Below are positions 1-7,707 of a DNA stretch of 35,074 nucleotides, one piece after another. The position numbers were made by a program, and so were the translations under genes. The notes under the pieces are model-generated. The model was not told the DNA's origin. It did no database searches and saw only the letters and a program-made list of their open reading frames with translations. Source of the stretch: Flavobacterium branchiophilum NBRC 15030 = ATCC 35035. GTDB taxonomy: Bacteria; Bacteroidota; Bacteroidia; Flavobacteriales; Flavobacteriaceae. Location: the NCBI RefSeq assembly GCF_002217205.1, contig NZ_MUGT01000060.1, positions 1 through 35,074 of the forward strand, written 5' to 3'. The stretch's first letter is position 1; each line of letters starts with the position of its first letter.

Positions 1-43
1 TTCAATCCTTCAATCTTTCAATCCTTTCAATCCTTTCAATTTT
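1..43. repeat. short tandem repeat, unit about TTCAATCC(T)
   Basis: Five imperfect head-to-tail copies of TTCAATCC/TTCAATCT, spaced 8-9 bases, run up to the meaB stop codon (on the meaB strand the unit reads GGATTGAA). It probably continues beyond the window edge, so its full length is unknown. It is simple-sequence DNA with no coding potential seen. Confidence 0.7.
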
Positions 44-1129
44 TCATTCAAAATAAGCTTGCAATAATATTTGCGCTGCTGCAAAAGGAGAGATTCTGCC
101 ATCTTGTACGGCTTTTTTATTAATAATAAGTAAATTTTTAATATTTTCTTTATTAAAAAAACTATTTTTCAAACTTTCGTTGATGGTTTCAAGCATCCAA
201 TATTGATTTTGATCACGACGTTTTTCTTCAAAATAGCCATTACTTTGTGTAAGATCCAAATAATTCAAAATGCTGTCCCAAACCTCCGAAATTCCATCCT
301 GAACCAATGCACTACAAGTGGCCGTTGTGGGTATCCACCCCGATTTTTTGGCAGGAAAAAGATGCAACGCCCTATTAAATGCTACTTTTGCCATTTGGGC
401 TTTTTTAATATTATCACCATCGGCTTTATTAATTACTATGGCATCGGCCATTTCCATTATGCCTCGTTTAATGCCTTGTAACTCGTCGCCAGCACCAGCT
501 ATTTTTAACAATAAAAAAAAGTCCACCATACTGTGCACCGCAGTTTCGCTTTGACCAACCCCTACTGTTTCTATTATTATGGTATCATAGCCAAAAGCCT
601 CACAAAGTGTAATAGTTTCTCTTGTTTTTCTTGCAACACCGCCAAGTGTATCTCCAGACGGGCTGGGTCTTATGTAAGCATTTGGATCCTTGACAAGTTC
701 TTCCATTCGGGTTTTATCGCCCAAAATACTTCCAAAACTCATCGAACTACTAGGATCGACAGCTAAAACAGCTACTTTTTTTCCAATACCAGTCAAATAT
801 TTTCCAAATGCCTCAATAAAAGTACTTTTTCCTACGCCAGGCACACCAGTTATACCTATTCGTACAGATTGATTGGCATACGGCAAACAAGCATGTATTA
901 CTTCATTTGCTTTTTCTAAATGGGAACTATTGGTACTTTCTACTAGGGTAATAGCCCTACTCAAAGCGGTAATATTTTGAGCTAAAATGCCTTCTATCAG
1001 TTCATTAGCAGTAGGTTGTTTTTTTCTAAATTGTTGTATAGTCGAAACCACTTTGTGGCTTAAAGTGTTGGGTTGATTGATTCCAGGCACTTCGTGAAGT
1101 GCGGTTGGTTCATGGGATTTTGATTCCAA
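44..1129 (-). CDS. meaB: methylmalonyl-CoA mutase-associated GTPase MeaB
   Basis: P-loop GTPase of the MeaB/ArgK (G3E) family, 361 aa, normal for the family. In known systems it chaperones cobalamin loading and protection of methylmalonyl-CoA mutase in the cytoplasm. Visible motifs: Walker A GVPGVGKS at residues 95-102, VDPSS at about 124-128, the ETVGVGQSE switch region at about 187-195, and the guanine-specificity NKAD at 234-237. The ATG at 1129 follows a 22-nt leader after a good -7/-33 promoter. It is divergent from the MFS gene. The mutase subunits are not in the window, so the functional link rests on the family only. Alternative: a related G3E metallochaperone, less likely given the motif set. 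Confidence 0.95.
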   Translation of the reverse strand: MESKSHEPTALHEVPGINQPNTLSHKVVSTIQQFRKKQPTANELIEGILAQNITALSRAITLVESTNSSHLEKANEVIHACLPYANQSVRIGITGVPGVGKSTFIEAFGKYLTGIGKKVAVLAVDPSSSMSFGSILGDKTRMEELVKDPNAYIRPSPSGDTLGGVARKTRETITLCEAFGYDTIIIETVGVGQSETAVHSMVDFFLLLKIAGAGDELQGIKRGIMEMADAIVINKADGDNIKKAQMAKVAFNRALHLFPAKKSGWIPTTATCSALVQDGISEVWDSILNYLDLTQSNGYFEEKRRDQNQYWMLETINESLKNSFFNKENIKNLLIINKKAVQDGRISPFAAAQILLQAYFE

Positions 1130-1151
1130 TTTTGGTTTATTTTAGGTCTCA

Positions 1152-1183
1152 CAAATTTAAACTTTTTTTCAAAGATGATCAAA
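1152..1183 (-). promoter_or_regulatory. predicted meaB promoter (Bacteroidota type)
   Basis: On the minus strand the -7 element reads TAAATTTG (1152-1159), matching TAnnTTTG. A TTTG -33 element (1180-1183) lies 20 nt upstream. This spacing is typical for the Bacteroidota housekeeping sigma factor. Confidence 0.55.
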
Positions 1184-1263
1184 AAAATTCGTCGTTTGAT
1201 AGCAATTTTATTGTAAATTAAAATTTTAAGTACTTTTACATCTCTTATTAGTATTGATTTTTG

Positions 1264-1271
1264 TATTTTTG
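1264..1271 (+). promoter_or_regulatory. -7 promoter element for the Fsr-like MFS gene
   Basis: TATTTTTG matches TAnnTTTG and ends 16 nt before the ATG at 1288. It argues against the in-frame TTG at 1261 as start, because that codon would lie upstream of the transcript. The -33 element is weak. Confidence 0.4.
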
Positions 1272-1287
1272 TAGCAAATTAAAATCC

Positions 1288-2505
1288 ATGAATACCACTT
1301 CAAATTCCGATCAAAACAATTCAAATACACTTCAAAAACCCATTTTTTTGATCCTTTTTTCGATTAGTTTTGCTCATCTATTAAACGATTTGATTCAATC
1401 CATGATACCTTCCGTGTATCCTATTTTAAAAGAAAATTATCATTTGAGTTTTTCTCAAATTGGGCTTATAACATTTGCATTTCAACTTACCGCTTCTATT
1501 TTTCAACCTTTTGTAGGTTATTATACCGATAAATATCCAAAACCATTTTCGCAAATTTATGGCATGTTGTTTTCATTAACAGGAATAATCGTTTTGGCTT
1601 ATGCATCTCATTTTTATAGCATAGTCATTGCTGTAATGCTTATTGGCACGGGCTCGTCAATATTTCACCCCGAGTCTGCTCGAATATCCAATATGGCATC
1701 TGGAGGAAGAAGAGGATTGGCACAATCTATTTTTCAAGTTGGAGGCAATTTTGGTACCGCTTTAGGGCCTTTGTTGGTTGCATTGATTGTTGTGCCAAAC
1801 TCACAAAAACACCTTTTATATTTTGTAATTGCGGCCGTAATTGGACTTGCTATTTTGTCCAGAATCGCTTTTTGGTATAGCAAACAGTTGGCATTACGCC
1901 AGCAAAAAGCGAAAGTTTTTTCAGAAAACCACCAACTTAGTTCAAAACAAGTAACGATTGCTATAGGAATTTTATTAACTGTCATATTTTCTAAATTTTT
2001 CTATACCGCTTGTTTATCAACATATTATACTTTTTATGTAATCGAAAAATTCCATCTCAAAGTTCAAGATGCACAATTTCACATGTTTATTTATTTAATT
2101 GCTTATGCCATTGGTACTATTTCAGGAGGGCCGTTGGGTGATAAATTTGGCAGAAAATACGTCATTTGGTTTTCCGTCTTTGGCGTAACCCCTTTTGCAT
2201 TGCTGTTGCCTTATGCTAATTTATTTTATACCGATATTTTGATGGTAATCATTGGCTTGATTATTTCATCGGCATTTCCAGCCATTATTGTTTATGCACA
2301 AGAATTATTACCCAAAAAATTAGGTATGATTTCAGGATTATTTTATGGTTTTGCATTCGGAATGGGTGCTTTAGGATCGGCATTGTTAGGCATATTAGCC
2401 GATAAAACTTCGGTGGGTTTTGTGTATCAAATTTGTTCATTCTTGCCATTAATTGGTGTCATTTGTTATTTCTTACCCAATTTGAAACAAAAAAATAAAG
2501 TGTAA
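1288..2505 (+). CDS. MFS transporter, fosmidomycin-resistance (Fsr) family
   Basis: Twelve-helix major facilitator protein of 405 aa in the inner membrane. The run HPESARISNMASGG followed by GLAQSIFQVGGNFG in the fourth/fifth helix region, and the FQPFVGYYTDKYPKP loop after helix 2, are characteristic of the Fsr family of proton-coupled drug exporters. The second half repeats the MFS loop as GPLGDKFGRKY. The first residues (many N, S, T) are a cytoplasmic lead-in. Start: ATG at 1288; an upstream in-frame TTG at 1261 overlaps the promoter. It is divergent from meaB and 99 nt upstream of the acyltransferase gene, which has its own -7 element. Substrate unknown: fosmidomycin or other amphiphilic drugs are suggested by family only. 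Confidence 0.85.
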   Translation: MNTTSNSDQNNSNTLQKPIFLILFSISFAHLLNDLIQSMIPSVYPILKENYHLSFSQIGLITFAFQLTASIFQPFVGYYTDKYPKPFSQIYGMLFSLTGIIVLAYASHFYSIVIAVMLIGTGSSIFHPESARISNMASGGRRGLAQSIFQVGGNFGTALGPLLVALIVVPNSQKHLLYFVIAAVIGLAILSRIAFWYSKQLALRQQKAKVFSENHQLSSKQVTIAIGILLTVIFSKFFYTACLSTYYTFYVIEKFHLKVQDAQFHMFIYLIAYAIGTISGGPLGDKFGRKYVIWFSVFGVTPFALLLPYANLFYTDILMVIIGLIISSAFPAIIVYAQELLPKKLGMISGLFYGFAFGMGALGSALLGILADKTSVGFVYQICSFLPLIGVICYFLPNLKQKNKV

Positions 2506-2575
2506 TCATTTTGCTAACAAATTAATATTTGGAATTTAATTTACATAGTATATTTTTATTCACAAAAAAATAAAC

Positions 2576-2583
2576 TATATTTG
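2576..2583 (+). promoter_or_regulatory. -7 promoter element for the LpxL-like gene
   Basis: TATATTTG matches TAnnTTTG, 21 nt before the ATG at 2605. The alternative TTG start at 2581 lies inside this element, so the downstream ATG is preferred. Confidence 0.45.
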
Positions 2584-2604
2584 CATGACAAATTTTTATA
2601 TAAA

Positions 2605-3477
2605 ATGCAATTCCTCATTTATATTATTATATACCCGATTTTGATACTAGTATCTATATTACCATTTAGAATACTATATATCTTATCAGATTTATTATAT
2701 ATAATTGTTTATTATATCATTGGTTATAGAAAAAATGTTGTTAGAGACAATTTAGCACTTACACTACCTCATCTATCTCAAGCAGAGCGAAAAATCATTG
2801 AAAAAAAATCCTATAGCCACTTGTGCGATATGTTTTTAGAAATGATAAAAACCATGACTATTTCTAAAAATGAGATTTACAAACGCTATTATTTTGCCAA
2901 TTTAGATTTTTATAAATCAATTGAAGCCGAAAAAAAAAGCATCATTTTAATGTGCGGACACTATGCCAGTTATGAATGGTTGGTTTCTTTAAATCAGCAA
3001 GTAGCTTTTAAAGGATTTGGAGTTTACAAAAAAATAAACAATCCTTATTTTGACCAATTGGTAAAAAAAATAAGAGCCCGTTTTGGCGCTACATTAATTT
3101 CTACAAAAGAAACTATTCCTACAATTATAGAGAATGTAAAAAACAATGTATTGTCTCTTTATGGTTTTGCAAGTGATCAATCGCCTACTTTACACAATGC
3201 AGTGCATTGGACCAAATTTTTAGGTGTAGAGGTGCCCATTCATGTTGGCGCCGAATCTTTAGCAAAAAAATATGATTTGAATATCCTTTTTTTGAAAACT
3301 ATAAAAGTAAAAAGAGGCCATTATGTAGCTACTTTTGAACGATTATCTGATACCATTCTTGATACTCCAGATTATCAAATTTCTGATTTATTTATAAAAA
3401 AAGTAGAACATCAAATATATGAAGCTCCCGAATTTTATTTATGGACACATAAAAGATGGAAACATCGCAGAGCATAA
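2605..3477 (+). CDS. LpxL/HtrB-like lysophospholipid (lipid A) acyltransferase
   Basis: Inner-membrane acyltransferase of the LpxL/LpxM (HtrB) family, 290 aa, which transfers secondary acyl chains to lipid A or a related glycolipid. An N-terminal hydrophobic anchor occupies about residues 3-40. The catalytic HX4E motif is H119-YASY-E124. The C-terminus WTHKRWKHR is the usual family ending. Start chosen at ATG 2605 because the upstream TTG lies within the predicted -7 element. A strong terminator follows, so it looks monocistronic. Bacteroidota carry several paralogues; some act on ornithine or other aminolipids, so the exact acceptor is not resolved here. Confidence 0.82.
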   Translation: MQFLIYIIIYPILILVSILPFRILYILSDLLYIIVYYIIGYRKNVVRDNLALTLPHLSQAERKIIEKKSYSHLCDMFLEMIKTMTISKNEIYKRYYFANLDFYKSIEAEKKSIILMCGHYASYEWLVSLNQQVAFKGFGVYKKINNPYFDQLVKKIRARFGATLISTKETIPTIIENVKNNVLSLYGFASDQSPTLHNAVHWTKFLGVEVPIHVGAESLAKKYDLNILFLKTIKVKRGHYVATFERLSDTILDTPDYQISDLFIKKVEHQIYEAPEFYLWTHKRWKHRRA

Positions 3478-3483
3478 TTTTTT

Positions 3484-3520
3484 AAAAAGAAACTTCAAAA
3501 AATGGAAGTTTCTTTTTTTT
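3484..3520 (+). terminator. rho-independent terminator after the acyltransferase
   Basis: Stem GAAACTTC (3489-3496) / GAAGTTTC (3505-3512), 8-nt loop, extended by an A-tract/T-tract pair and followed by a run of ten T. It separates the acyltransferase from the marR promoter. Confidence 0.8.
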
Positions 3521-3532
3521 TTGAAAAAAATT

Positions 3533-3562
3533 AAAAAATACTATGCTTGCATAATATTTTTT
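3533..3562. promoter_or_regulatory. 30-bp palindrome over the marR promoter, candidate MarR operator
   Basis: The core is TATGC-TT-GCATA (3542-3553). It is extended outward by eight further matched bases on each side (A-rich arm 3533-3540, T-rich arm 3555-3562) with a single mismatched pair at 3541/3554. The two central T bases and the following G form the TTG of the -33 element, so a dimeric repressor bound here would block initiation of the marR-fad operon. The binding protein is inferred; autoregulation is usual for MarR genes. Confidence 0.6.
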
Positions 3563-3573
3563 TACTATCTTTG
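3547..3573 (+). promoter_or_regulatory. promoter of the marR-fad operon
   Basis: -33 TTG (3547-3549), 16-nt spacer, -7 TATCTTTG (3566-3573), then a short leader of about 15 nt to the ATG at 3594. It is among the best promoter matches in the window and is fully embedded in or adjacent to the 30-bp palindrome. Confidence 0.65.
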
Positions 3574-3593
3574 AATTCGAAATCAAAACAACA

Positions 3594-4034
3594 ATGAATA
3601 CACTAAAAGAAAAAACAATTGACTATATACTTCGAACTACATGGCAAGCCGTTTCGAGAATGTATAACGAAGAAGCCTCTAAGTATGATGCAACTATGTC
3701 CGTAGGTTTTTTACTTTTAAGTTTAGATAAAGAAAAAGGAACACCATCAACAGCTTTAGGGCCTAAAATTGGGGTAGAAGCTACAAGTTTGACACGTACA
3801 TTAAAATCGATGGAAGAAAAGGGACTCATTTACAAAAAACGAAATCCAAAAGATGGAAGAGGGGTATTGATTTATTTAACCGATTTTGGAAAACAAAAAC
3901 GTGAATTGTCAAAACAAACAGTTTTAAAATTTAATGACATTATTAAACAACATATTTCTGAAGAAAAATTAAGACATTTTATAGAAGTAACTGAAGAAAT
4001 CAACCATTTGATTAGTGAAAAAAAAATATTTTAA
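3594..4034 (+). CDS. MarR family transcriptional regulator of the fatty-acid degradation operon
   Basis: 146-aa dimeric winged-helix regulator. The recognition region ALGPKIGVEATSLTRTLKSM (about residues 61-80) is followed by the wing KKRNPKDGRGVLIYLT, the typical MarR D-x-R-G signature. It is first gene of an operon with three beta-oxidation genes (36-nt gap to the next), which suggests it senses an acyl-CoA or fatty acid and represses the operon. The 30-bp palindrome over its promoter is the likely site. The ligand is an inference from context; MarR proteins linked to aromatic or lipid CoA metabolism often bind CoA thioesters. Confidence 0.88.
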   Translation: MNTLKEKTIDYILRTTWQAVSRMYNEEASKYDATMSVGFLLLSLDKEKGTPSTALGPKIGVEATSLTRTLKSMEEKGLIYKKRNPKDGRGVLIYLTDFGKQKRELSKQTVLKFNDIIKQHISEEKLRHFIEVTEEINHLISEKKIF

Positions 4035-4070
4035 AATAACAATTAAAAAAATAACAAAATAACTAAAACA

Positions 4071-6461
4071 ATGAAACGAATAATTAAAAAAGTTGCCGTT
4101 GTGGGCTCAGGCATCATGGGGTCTGGAATTGCCTGTCATTTTGCGAATATTGGCTTAGAGGTTTTGCTTCTTGACATTGTGCCAAACGCATTGACCGAAG
4201 CCGAGGAGAAAAAAGGTTTGACCTTAGAAAGTAAAGTGGTTAGAAATAGATTGGTAAACGATCATTTGGCGAATGCCTTAAAATCGAACCCCTCACCTAT
4301 ATATAGTCAGAAATTTGCAAACCGAATTACAACAGGAAACACCACAGACGATATGTCTAAAATCGCTTCTTGCGACTGGGTTATTGAAGTGGTTGTAGAA
4401 CGTTTAGATATTAAAAAATTAGTTTTTGAACAAATCGACAAGTATAGAAAATCAGGTACTTTGGTTACTTCCAACACCTCTGGGATTCCAATTCAGTTTA
4501 TGAGTGAAGGACGTTCAGAGGATTTTCAAGCTCATTTTTGTGGAACACACTTTTTTAACCCCGCACGTTATCTAAAATTGTTTGAGATTATTCCTGGTCC
4601 AAAAACCAGTTCAGAAGTATTGGATTTCTTAACGGAATATGGTTCTAAATTTTTAGGAAAAACATCGGTTGTTGCCAAAGACACTCCTGCTTTTATTGGA
4701 AACCGAATCGGAATTTTTGGTATCCAAAGTTTGTTCCATTTAGTTAAAGAAATGGGACTGACTATTGAAGAAGTAGATAAATTAACAGGGCCTGTAATTG
4801 GAAGACCAAAATCGGCTACGTTTAGAACAGTTGATGTGGTTGGTTTAGATACTTTAGTTCATGTTGCCAACGGAATTTACGACAACTGCCCGAATGACGA
4901 AGCACATGATTTGTTCCAACTTCCAGATTTTATTTCCAAAATGATGGAAAACAAATGGTTGGGTAGTAAAACTGGGCAAGGTTTTTATAAAAAAGAAGGA
5001 AAAGAAATTTTGTCTTTAGATCTAAATACATTAGAGTATAGAGCATCGAAAAGAGCTTCGTTTGCCACTTTAGAATTAACCAAAACCATCGACAAACCAA
5101 TCGATCGTTTCAAAGTATTGGTAAAAGGAAAAGACAAAGCGGGAGAGTTTTACAGAAAAAATTTCGCTGCCATGTTTGCTTATTGTTCCAATAGAATTCC
5201 TGAGATTTCAGATGATTTTTATAAAATTGACGATGCCATGAAAGCTGGTTTTGGCTGGGAAAATGGCCCATTCGAAATTTGGGATGCTATTGGGGTTGCC
5301 AAAGGAATCGAACTAATGAAAACCGAAGGATATGAACCAGCAGCTTGGGTAACCGAAATGCTTGCTTCGGGAAGTAGCAGTTTTTATTCTGTAAAAGAAG
5401 GTGCTACTTATTATTATAATATTCCATCAAAATCACAAACAAAAGTTCCTGGACAAGATGCTTTTATCATTTTAAATAACATTCGCGAAAGCAAAAAAGT
5501 TTGGAGTAATAGCGGTGCAATTATCCAACATTTGGGTGACGGAATTTTGAATCTTGAATTCCAATCCAAAATGAATACCATTGGTGGCGATGTGCTACAA
5601 GCTATCAACAAAGCCATTGACTTAGCCGAAAAAGAATACAACGGTTTGGTTATTGGAAATCAAGGAGCTAATTTCTCTGTGGGTGCCAACATCGGAATGA
5701 TTTTCATGATGGCAGTTGAGCAGGAATACGACGAGTTGAATATGGCTATTAAAATGTTCCAAGACACCATGATGCGAGTGCGTTACTCGGCAGCTCCAGT
5801 AATTGTTGCACCTCACGGAATGACATTAGGAGGTGGATGTGAAATGACCATGCACGCCGACCGAGTAGTGGCAGCAGCAGAAACCTATATTGGATTAGTA
5901 GAATTTGGTGTTGGAGTTATTCCAGGTGGTGGAGGTTCTAAAGAAATGGCATTACGTGCTTCCGATTTATTCCACAAAAATGATGTAGAATTGAATGTAT
6001 TGCAAGAATATTTTTTAACTGTTGGAATGGCAAAAGTAGCGACATCTGCTTATGAAGCTTTTGACATGGGAGTTTTACAAAAAGGAAAAGATATTGTGGT
6101 AGTCAATAAAGACCGCCAAATTGCAGTTGCTAAACAAGTAGCACTTCAAATGGCAGAACAAGGATATACGCAACCAATTCAAAGAAAAGACGTAAAAGTG
6201 CTTGGGAAACAAGCCTTAGGAATGTTTTTAGTAGGAACTGACCAAATGCAGGCTGGTAAATACATTTCTGAACATGATAGAAAAATTGCGAACAAATTGG
6301 CTTATGTAATGGCTGGTGGTGATTTATCTGAACCAACCTTGGTGAGCGAACAATATTTATTAGATATTGAACGTGAAGCATTTTTATCACTTTGTACAGA
6401 AAGAAAAACATTGGAAAGAATTCAGTTTATGTTGACTAAAGGGAAGCCTTTGAGAAATTAG
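4071..6461 (+). CDS. fadN: 3-hydroxyacyl-CoA dehydrogenase / enoyl-CoA hydratase fusion (FadN/FadB type)
   Basis: Bifunctional beta-oxidation enzyme, 796 aa, performing hydration of 2-enoyl-CoA and NAD-dependent oxidation of 3-hydroxyacyl-CoA. The dehydrogenase comes first: Rossmann motif G12-S-G14-I-M-G17, HFFNPARY at about 160-167, and the C-terminal dehydrogenase domains to about residue 440. A crotonase domain follows (about 485-690), with the oxyanion-hole regions FSVGANIG and GMTLGGGCEM and the two expected catalytic glutamates in GGGCEM and GLVEFGVG. This domain order matches Bacillus FadN rather than E. coli FadB. It is followed by tandem REP repeats two bases after the stop, then a transposase, which separates it from its thiolase partner. 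The fadN symbol is by architecture and operon context. Confidence 0.92.
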   Translation: MKRIIKKVAVVGSGIMGSGIACHFANIGLEVLLLDIVPNALTEAEEKKGLTLESKVVRNRLVNDHLANALKSNPSPIYSQKFANRITTGNTTDDMSKIASCDWVIEVVVERLDIKKLVFEQIDKYRKSGTLVTSNTSGIPIQFMSEGRSEDFQAHFCGTHFFNPARYLKLFEIIPGPKTSSEVLDFLTEYGSKFLGKTSVVAKDTPAFIGNRIGIFGIQSLFHLVKEMGLTIEEVDKLTGPVIGRPKSATFRTVDVVGLDTLVHVANGIYDNCPNDEAHDLFQLPDFISKMMENKWLGSKTGQGFYKKEGKEILSLDLNTLEYRASKRASFATLELTKTIDKPIDRFKVLVKGKDKAGEFYRKNFAAMFAYCSNRIPEISDDFYKIDDAMKAGFGWENGPFEIWDAIGVAKGIELMKTEGYEPAAWVTEMLASGSSSFYSVKEGATYYYNIPSKSQTKVPGQDAFIILNNIRESKKVWSNSGAIIQHLGDGILNLEFQSKMNTIGGDVLQAINKAIDLAEKEYNGLVIGNQGANFSVGANIGMIFMMAVEQEYDELNMAIKMFQDTMMRVRYSAAPVIVAPHGMTLGGGCEMTMHADRVVAAAETYIGLVEFGVGVIPGGGGSKEMALRASDLFHKNDVELNVLQEYFLTVGMAKVATSAYEAFDMGVLQKGKDIVVVNKDRQIAVAKQVALQMAEQGYTQPIQRKDVKVLGKQALGMFLVGTDQMQAGKYISEHDRKIANKLAYVMAGGDLSEPTLVSEQYLLDIEREAFLSLCTERKTLERIQFMLTKGKPLRN

Positions 6462-6463
6462 AA

Positions 6464-6593
6464 GCTCCTTAGGAGCGACCTGTTTATAGTAGTAGAAATG
6501 TAAAAAAACAATATAGCTCCGTAGGAGCGACCTGTTTGTAGTAGTAGAAATGTAAAAAAACAATATAGCTCCGTAGGAGCGACCTGTTTGTAG
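6464..6593 (+). repeat. three tandem REP-type hairpins, 52-bp period
   Basis: Three direct copies at 6464-6489, 6516-6541 and 6568-6593. Each is a 5-bp stem GCTCC/GGAGC with a 3-nt loop (GTA; TTA in copy 1) followed by the tail GACCTGTTTGTAG (GTTTATAG in copy 1). The 26-nt spacers between copies are identical, so the exact period is 52 bp. The array begins two bases after the fadN stop and ends 41 bp before the transposase ATG. Confidence 0.92.
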
Positions 6594-6634
6594 ATTGTTT
6601 AATTAAATTATAAACCAGATTATTGTGTGTAAAA

Positions 6635-7096
6635 ATGGCAAATACCTATTCACAAATATATATTCAAATTGTTTTTGCGGTAAAAGGCAGGCAGAATTTG
6701 ATAATGAAAGAAAATCGTGAAGAATTACATAAATTCATCACTGGGATTGTAACAAATAGAGAACAAAAATTGTTATCAATATTTGCAATGTCCGATCATG
6801 TACATATTTTAGTAGGTTTAAAACCAAACATTTCAATTTCTGATTTAGTTAGAGATATAAAAGCGGGCTCGTCTAAATTTATCAATGATAGTAAATGGAT
6901 CAATGGGAAATTTAATTGGCAAGAAGGATTTGGAGCATTTTCATATTCCAAAAGCAATTTAGATAATGTAATAAAATACATTTTAAATCAAGAGGAACAT
7001 CATAAAAAAAGAACATTTAAAGAGGAATATATAGATTTTTTAAAAAAATTTGAAATTGAATATAATGAAAAATATCTGTTTGAATGGATAGAATAA
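6635..7096 (+). CDS. IS200/IS605-type Y1 transposase flanked by REPs (RAYT-like)
   Basis: 153-aa single-strand DNA HUH transposase (Y1_Tnp fold). The HUH motif is H55-V-H57 in SDHVHILVG; the catalytic tyrosine is probably Y115 in VIKYILNQ, the helix that carries it in IS200 TnpA. Start ATG 6635; an in-frame TTG at 6623 adds only four residues. It sits between three direct REP copies upstream and two inverted REP copies downstream, the usual arrangement of REP-associated tyrosine transposases. No accessory tnpB is present. All catalytic residues are intact, so it may be active. Alternative: an ordinary IS200-like element whose ends happen to be the REPs; the short REP-style flanks favour RAYT. 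Confidence 0.88.
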   Translation: MANTYSQIYIQIVFAVKGRQNLIMKENREELHKFITGIVTNREQKLLSIFAMSDHVHILVGLKPNISISDLVRDIKAGSSKFINDSKWINGKFNWQEGFGAFSYSKSNLDNVIKYILNQEEHHKKRTFKEEYIDFLKKFEIEYNEKYLFEWIE

Positions 7097-7102
7097 TTTA
7101 TA

Positions 7103-7127
7103 ACAAACAGGTCGCTCCTACGGAGCT
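7103..7127 (-). repeat. inverted REP copy downstream of the transposase
   Basis: Exact 25-base reverse complement of upstream copies 2 and 3, from the A before the GCTCC stem through to TTTGT of the tail. It starts six bases after the transposase stop, so the gene is bracketed by inverted REPs. Confidence 0.92.
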
Positions 7128-7151
7128 AAAAAAACGCAAAAACTATTGGGG

Positions 7152-7179
7152 CTACAAACAGTAAACCTCTACGAGGTTT
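7152..7179 (-). repeat. second REP type, same loop and tail with a different stem
   Basis: Read on the minus strand: stem AAACCTC/GAGGTTT with loop GTA, then ACTGTTTGTAG. The loop GTA and tail CTGTTTGTAG are the same as in the GCTCC-type REP, but all stem bases differ and still pair. This suggests a REP family defined by loop and tail rather than stem sequence. Confidence 0.8.
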
Positions 7180-7235
7180 TAGAAATTCAAAAAAGTTTAA
7201 GAAAATAAAAAAATAGACAGAAAAATTTAAGAAAA

Positions 7236-7652
7236 ATGCAAACAACAAACACCCAATTATTTCAATCTGTCAAAGAAATTATTCAGGAATCTCGGCAACG
7301 GGTTTACCGAATGGTTAATGCAGCTTTGCTTGAAACGTATTGGAAAATAGGGCAATTAATTGTTGAAGATGAACAACAAGGCAATTCAAAGGCTGTTTAT
7401 GGAAAAGCAACGTTAAAAAACTTGGCAAACGAATTGACTCTTGAATTTGGTAAAGGGTTTGACGAGAGAAATTTAAACAATATGAGGGCTTTTTATAAAA
7501 GCTTTCCAATTTGGAACGCATTGCGTACCGAATTGAGTTGGACACATTATCGCTTGCTTTCCCGCATTGAGTCAGAAGACAAAAAATGGTATTATTTGAA
7601 TGAAAGTGTAGCATGCAACTGGAATAGCAGAACTTATCAATTAAAAAATTAA
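7236..7652 (+). pseudogene. N-terminal fragment of a YhcG/DUF1016 PD-(D/E)XK nuclease family protein
   Basis: 138-aa reading frame matching the DUF1016 N-terminal domain: LETYWKIGQLIVEDEQQG (about 28-45), YGKATLKNLANELTLEFGKGF (split around 52-72), and LSWTHYRLLSRIE (about 101-113). Full-length YhcG proteins are about 330-380 aa and continue after the NW-SR motif into a PD-(D/E)XK nuclease domain. Here the frame ends 10 residues after NWNSR, and no continuation is visible in other frames before a REP hairpin and the thiolase. I therefore read it as truncated. It lies in the same insertion block as the transposase. It could still be translated as a stand-alone DNA-binding domain. Confidence 0.7.
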
Positions 7653-7671
7653 TAAATAACAACCAATAAAA

Positions 7672-7705
7672 CCTATTGACCCCTAATAGGAAATCTAGGG
7701 GATTT
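7672..7705 (+). repeat. REP-type double hairpin abutting the thiolase start codon
   Basis: First hairpin CCTATT-GACCCCT-AATAGG (7672-7690), second AAATC-TAGGG-GATTT (7691-7705). The second ends two bases before the thiolase ATG (7708). The first shares its 7-nt loop type and stem layout with the hairpin at 8979-8997. Confidence 0.75.
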
Positions 7706-7707
7706 AT

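Noticed and set aside
1..43. Start of a CRISPR or REP array at the left edge
   Set aside because: The unit is only 8-9 bases and has no hairpin; too short to call anything beyond a simple tandem repeat.
44..1129. Methylmalonyl-CoA pathway operon around meaB
   Set aside because: No mutase, epimerase or carboxylase genes are present in the window; MeaB is alone here.
6464..6593. Possible CRISPR array (three repeats with spacers)
   Set aside because: Spacers are identical to each other, the repeats are REP hairpins, and no cas genes are present.
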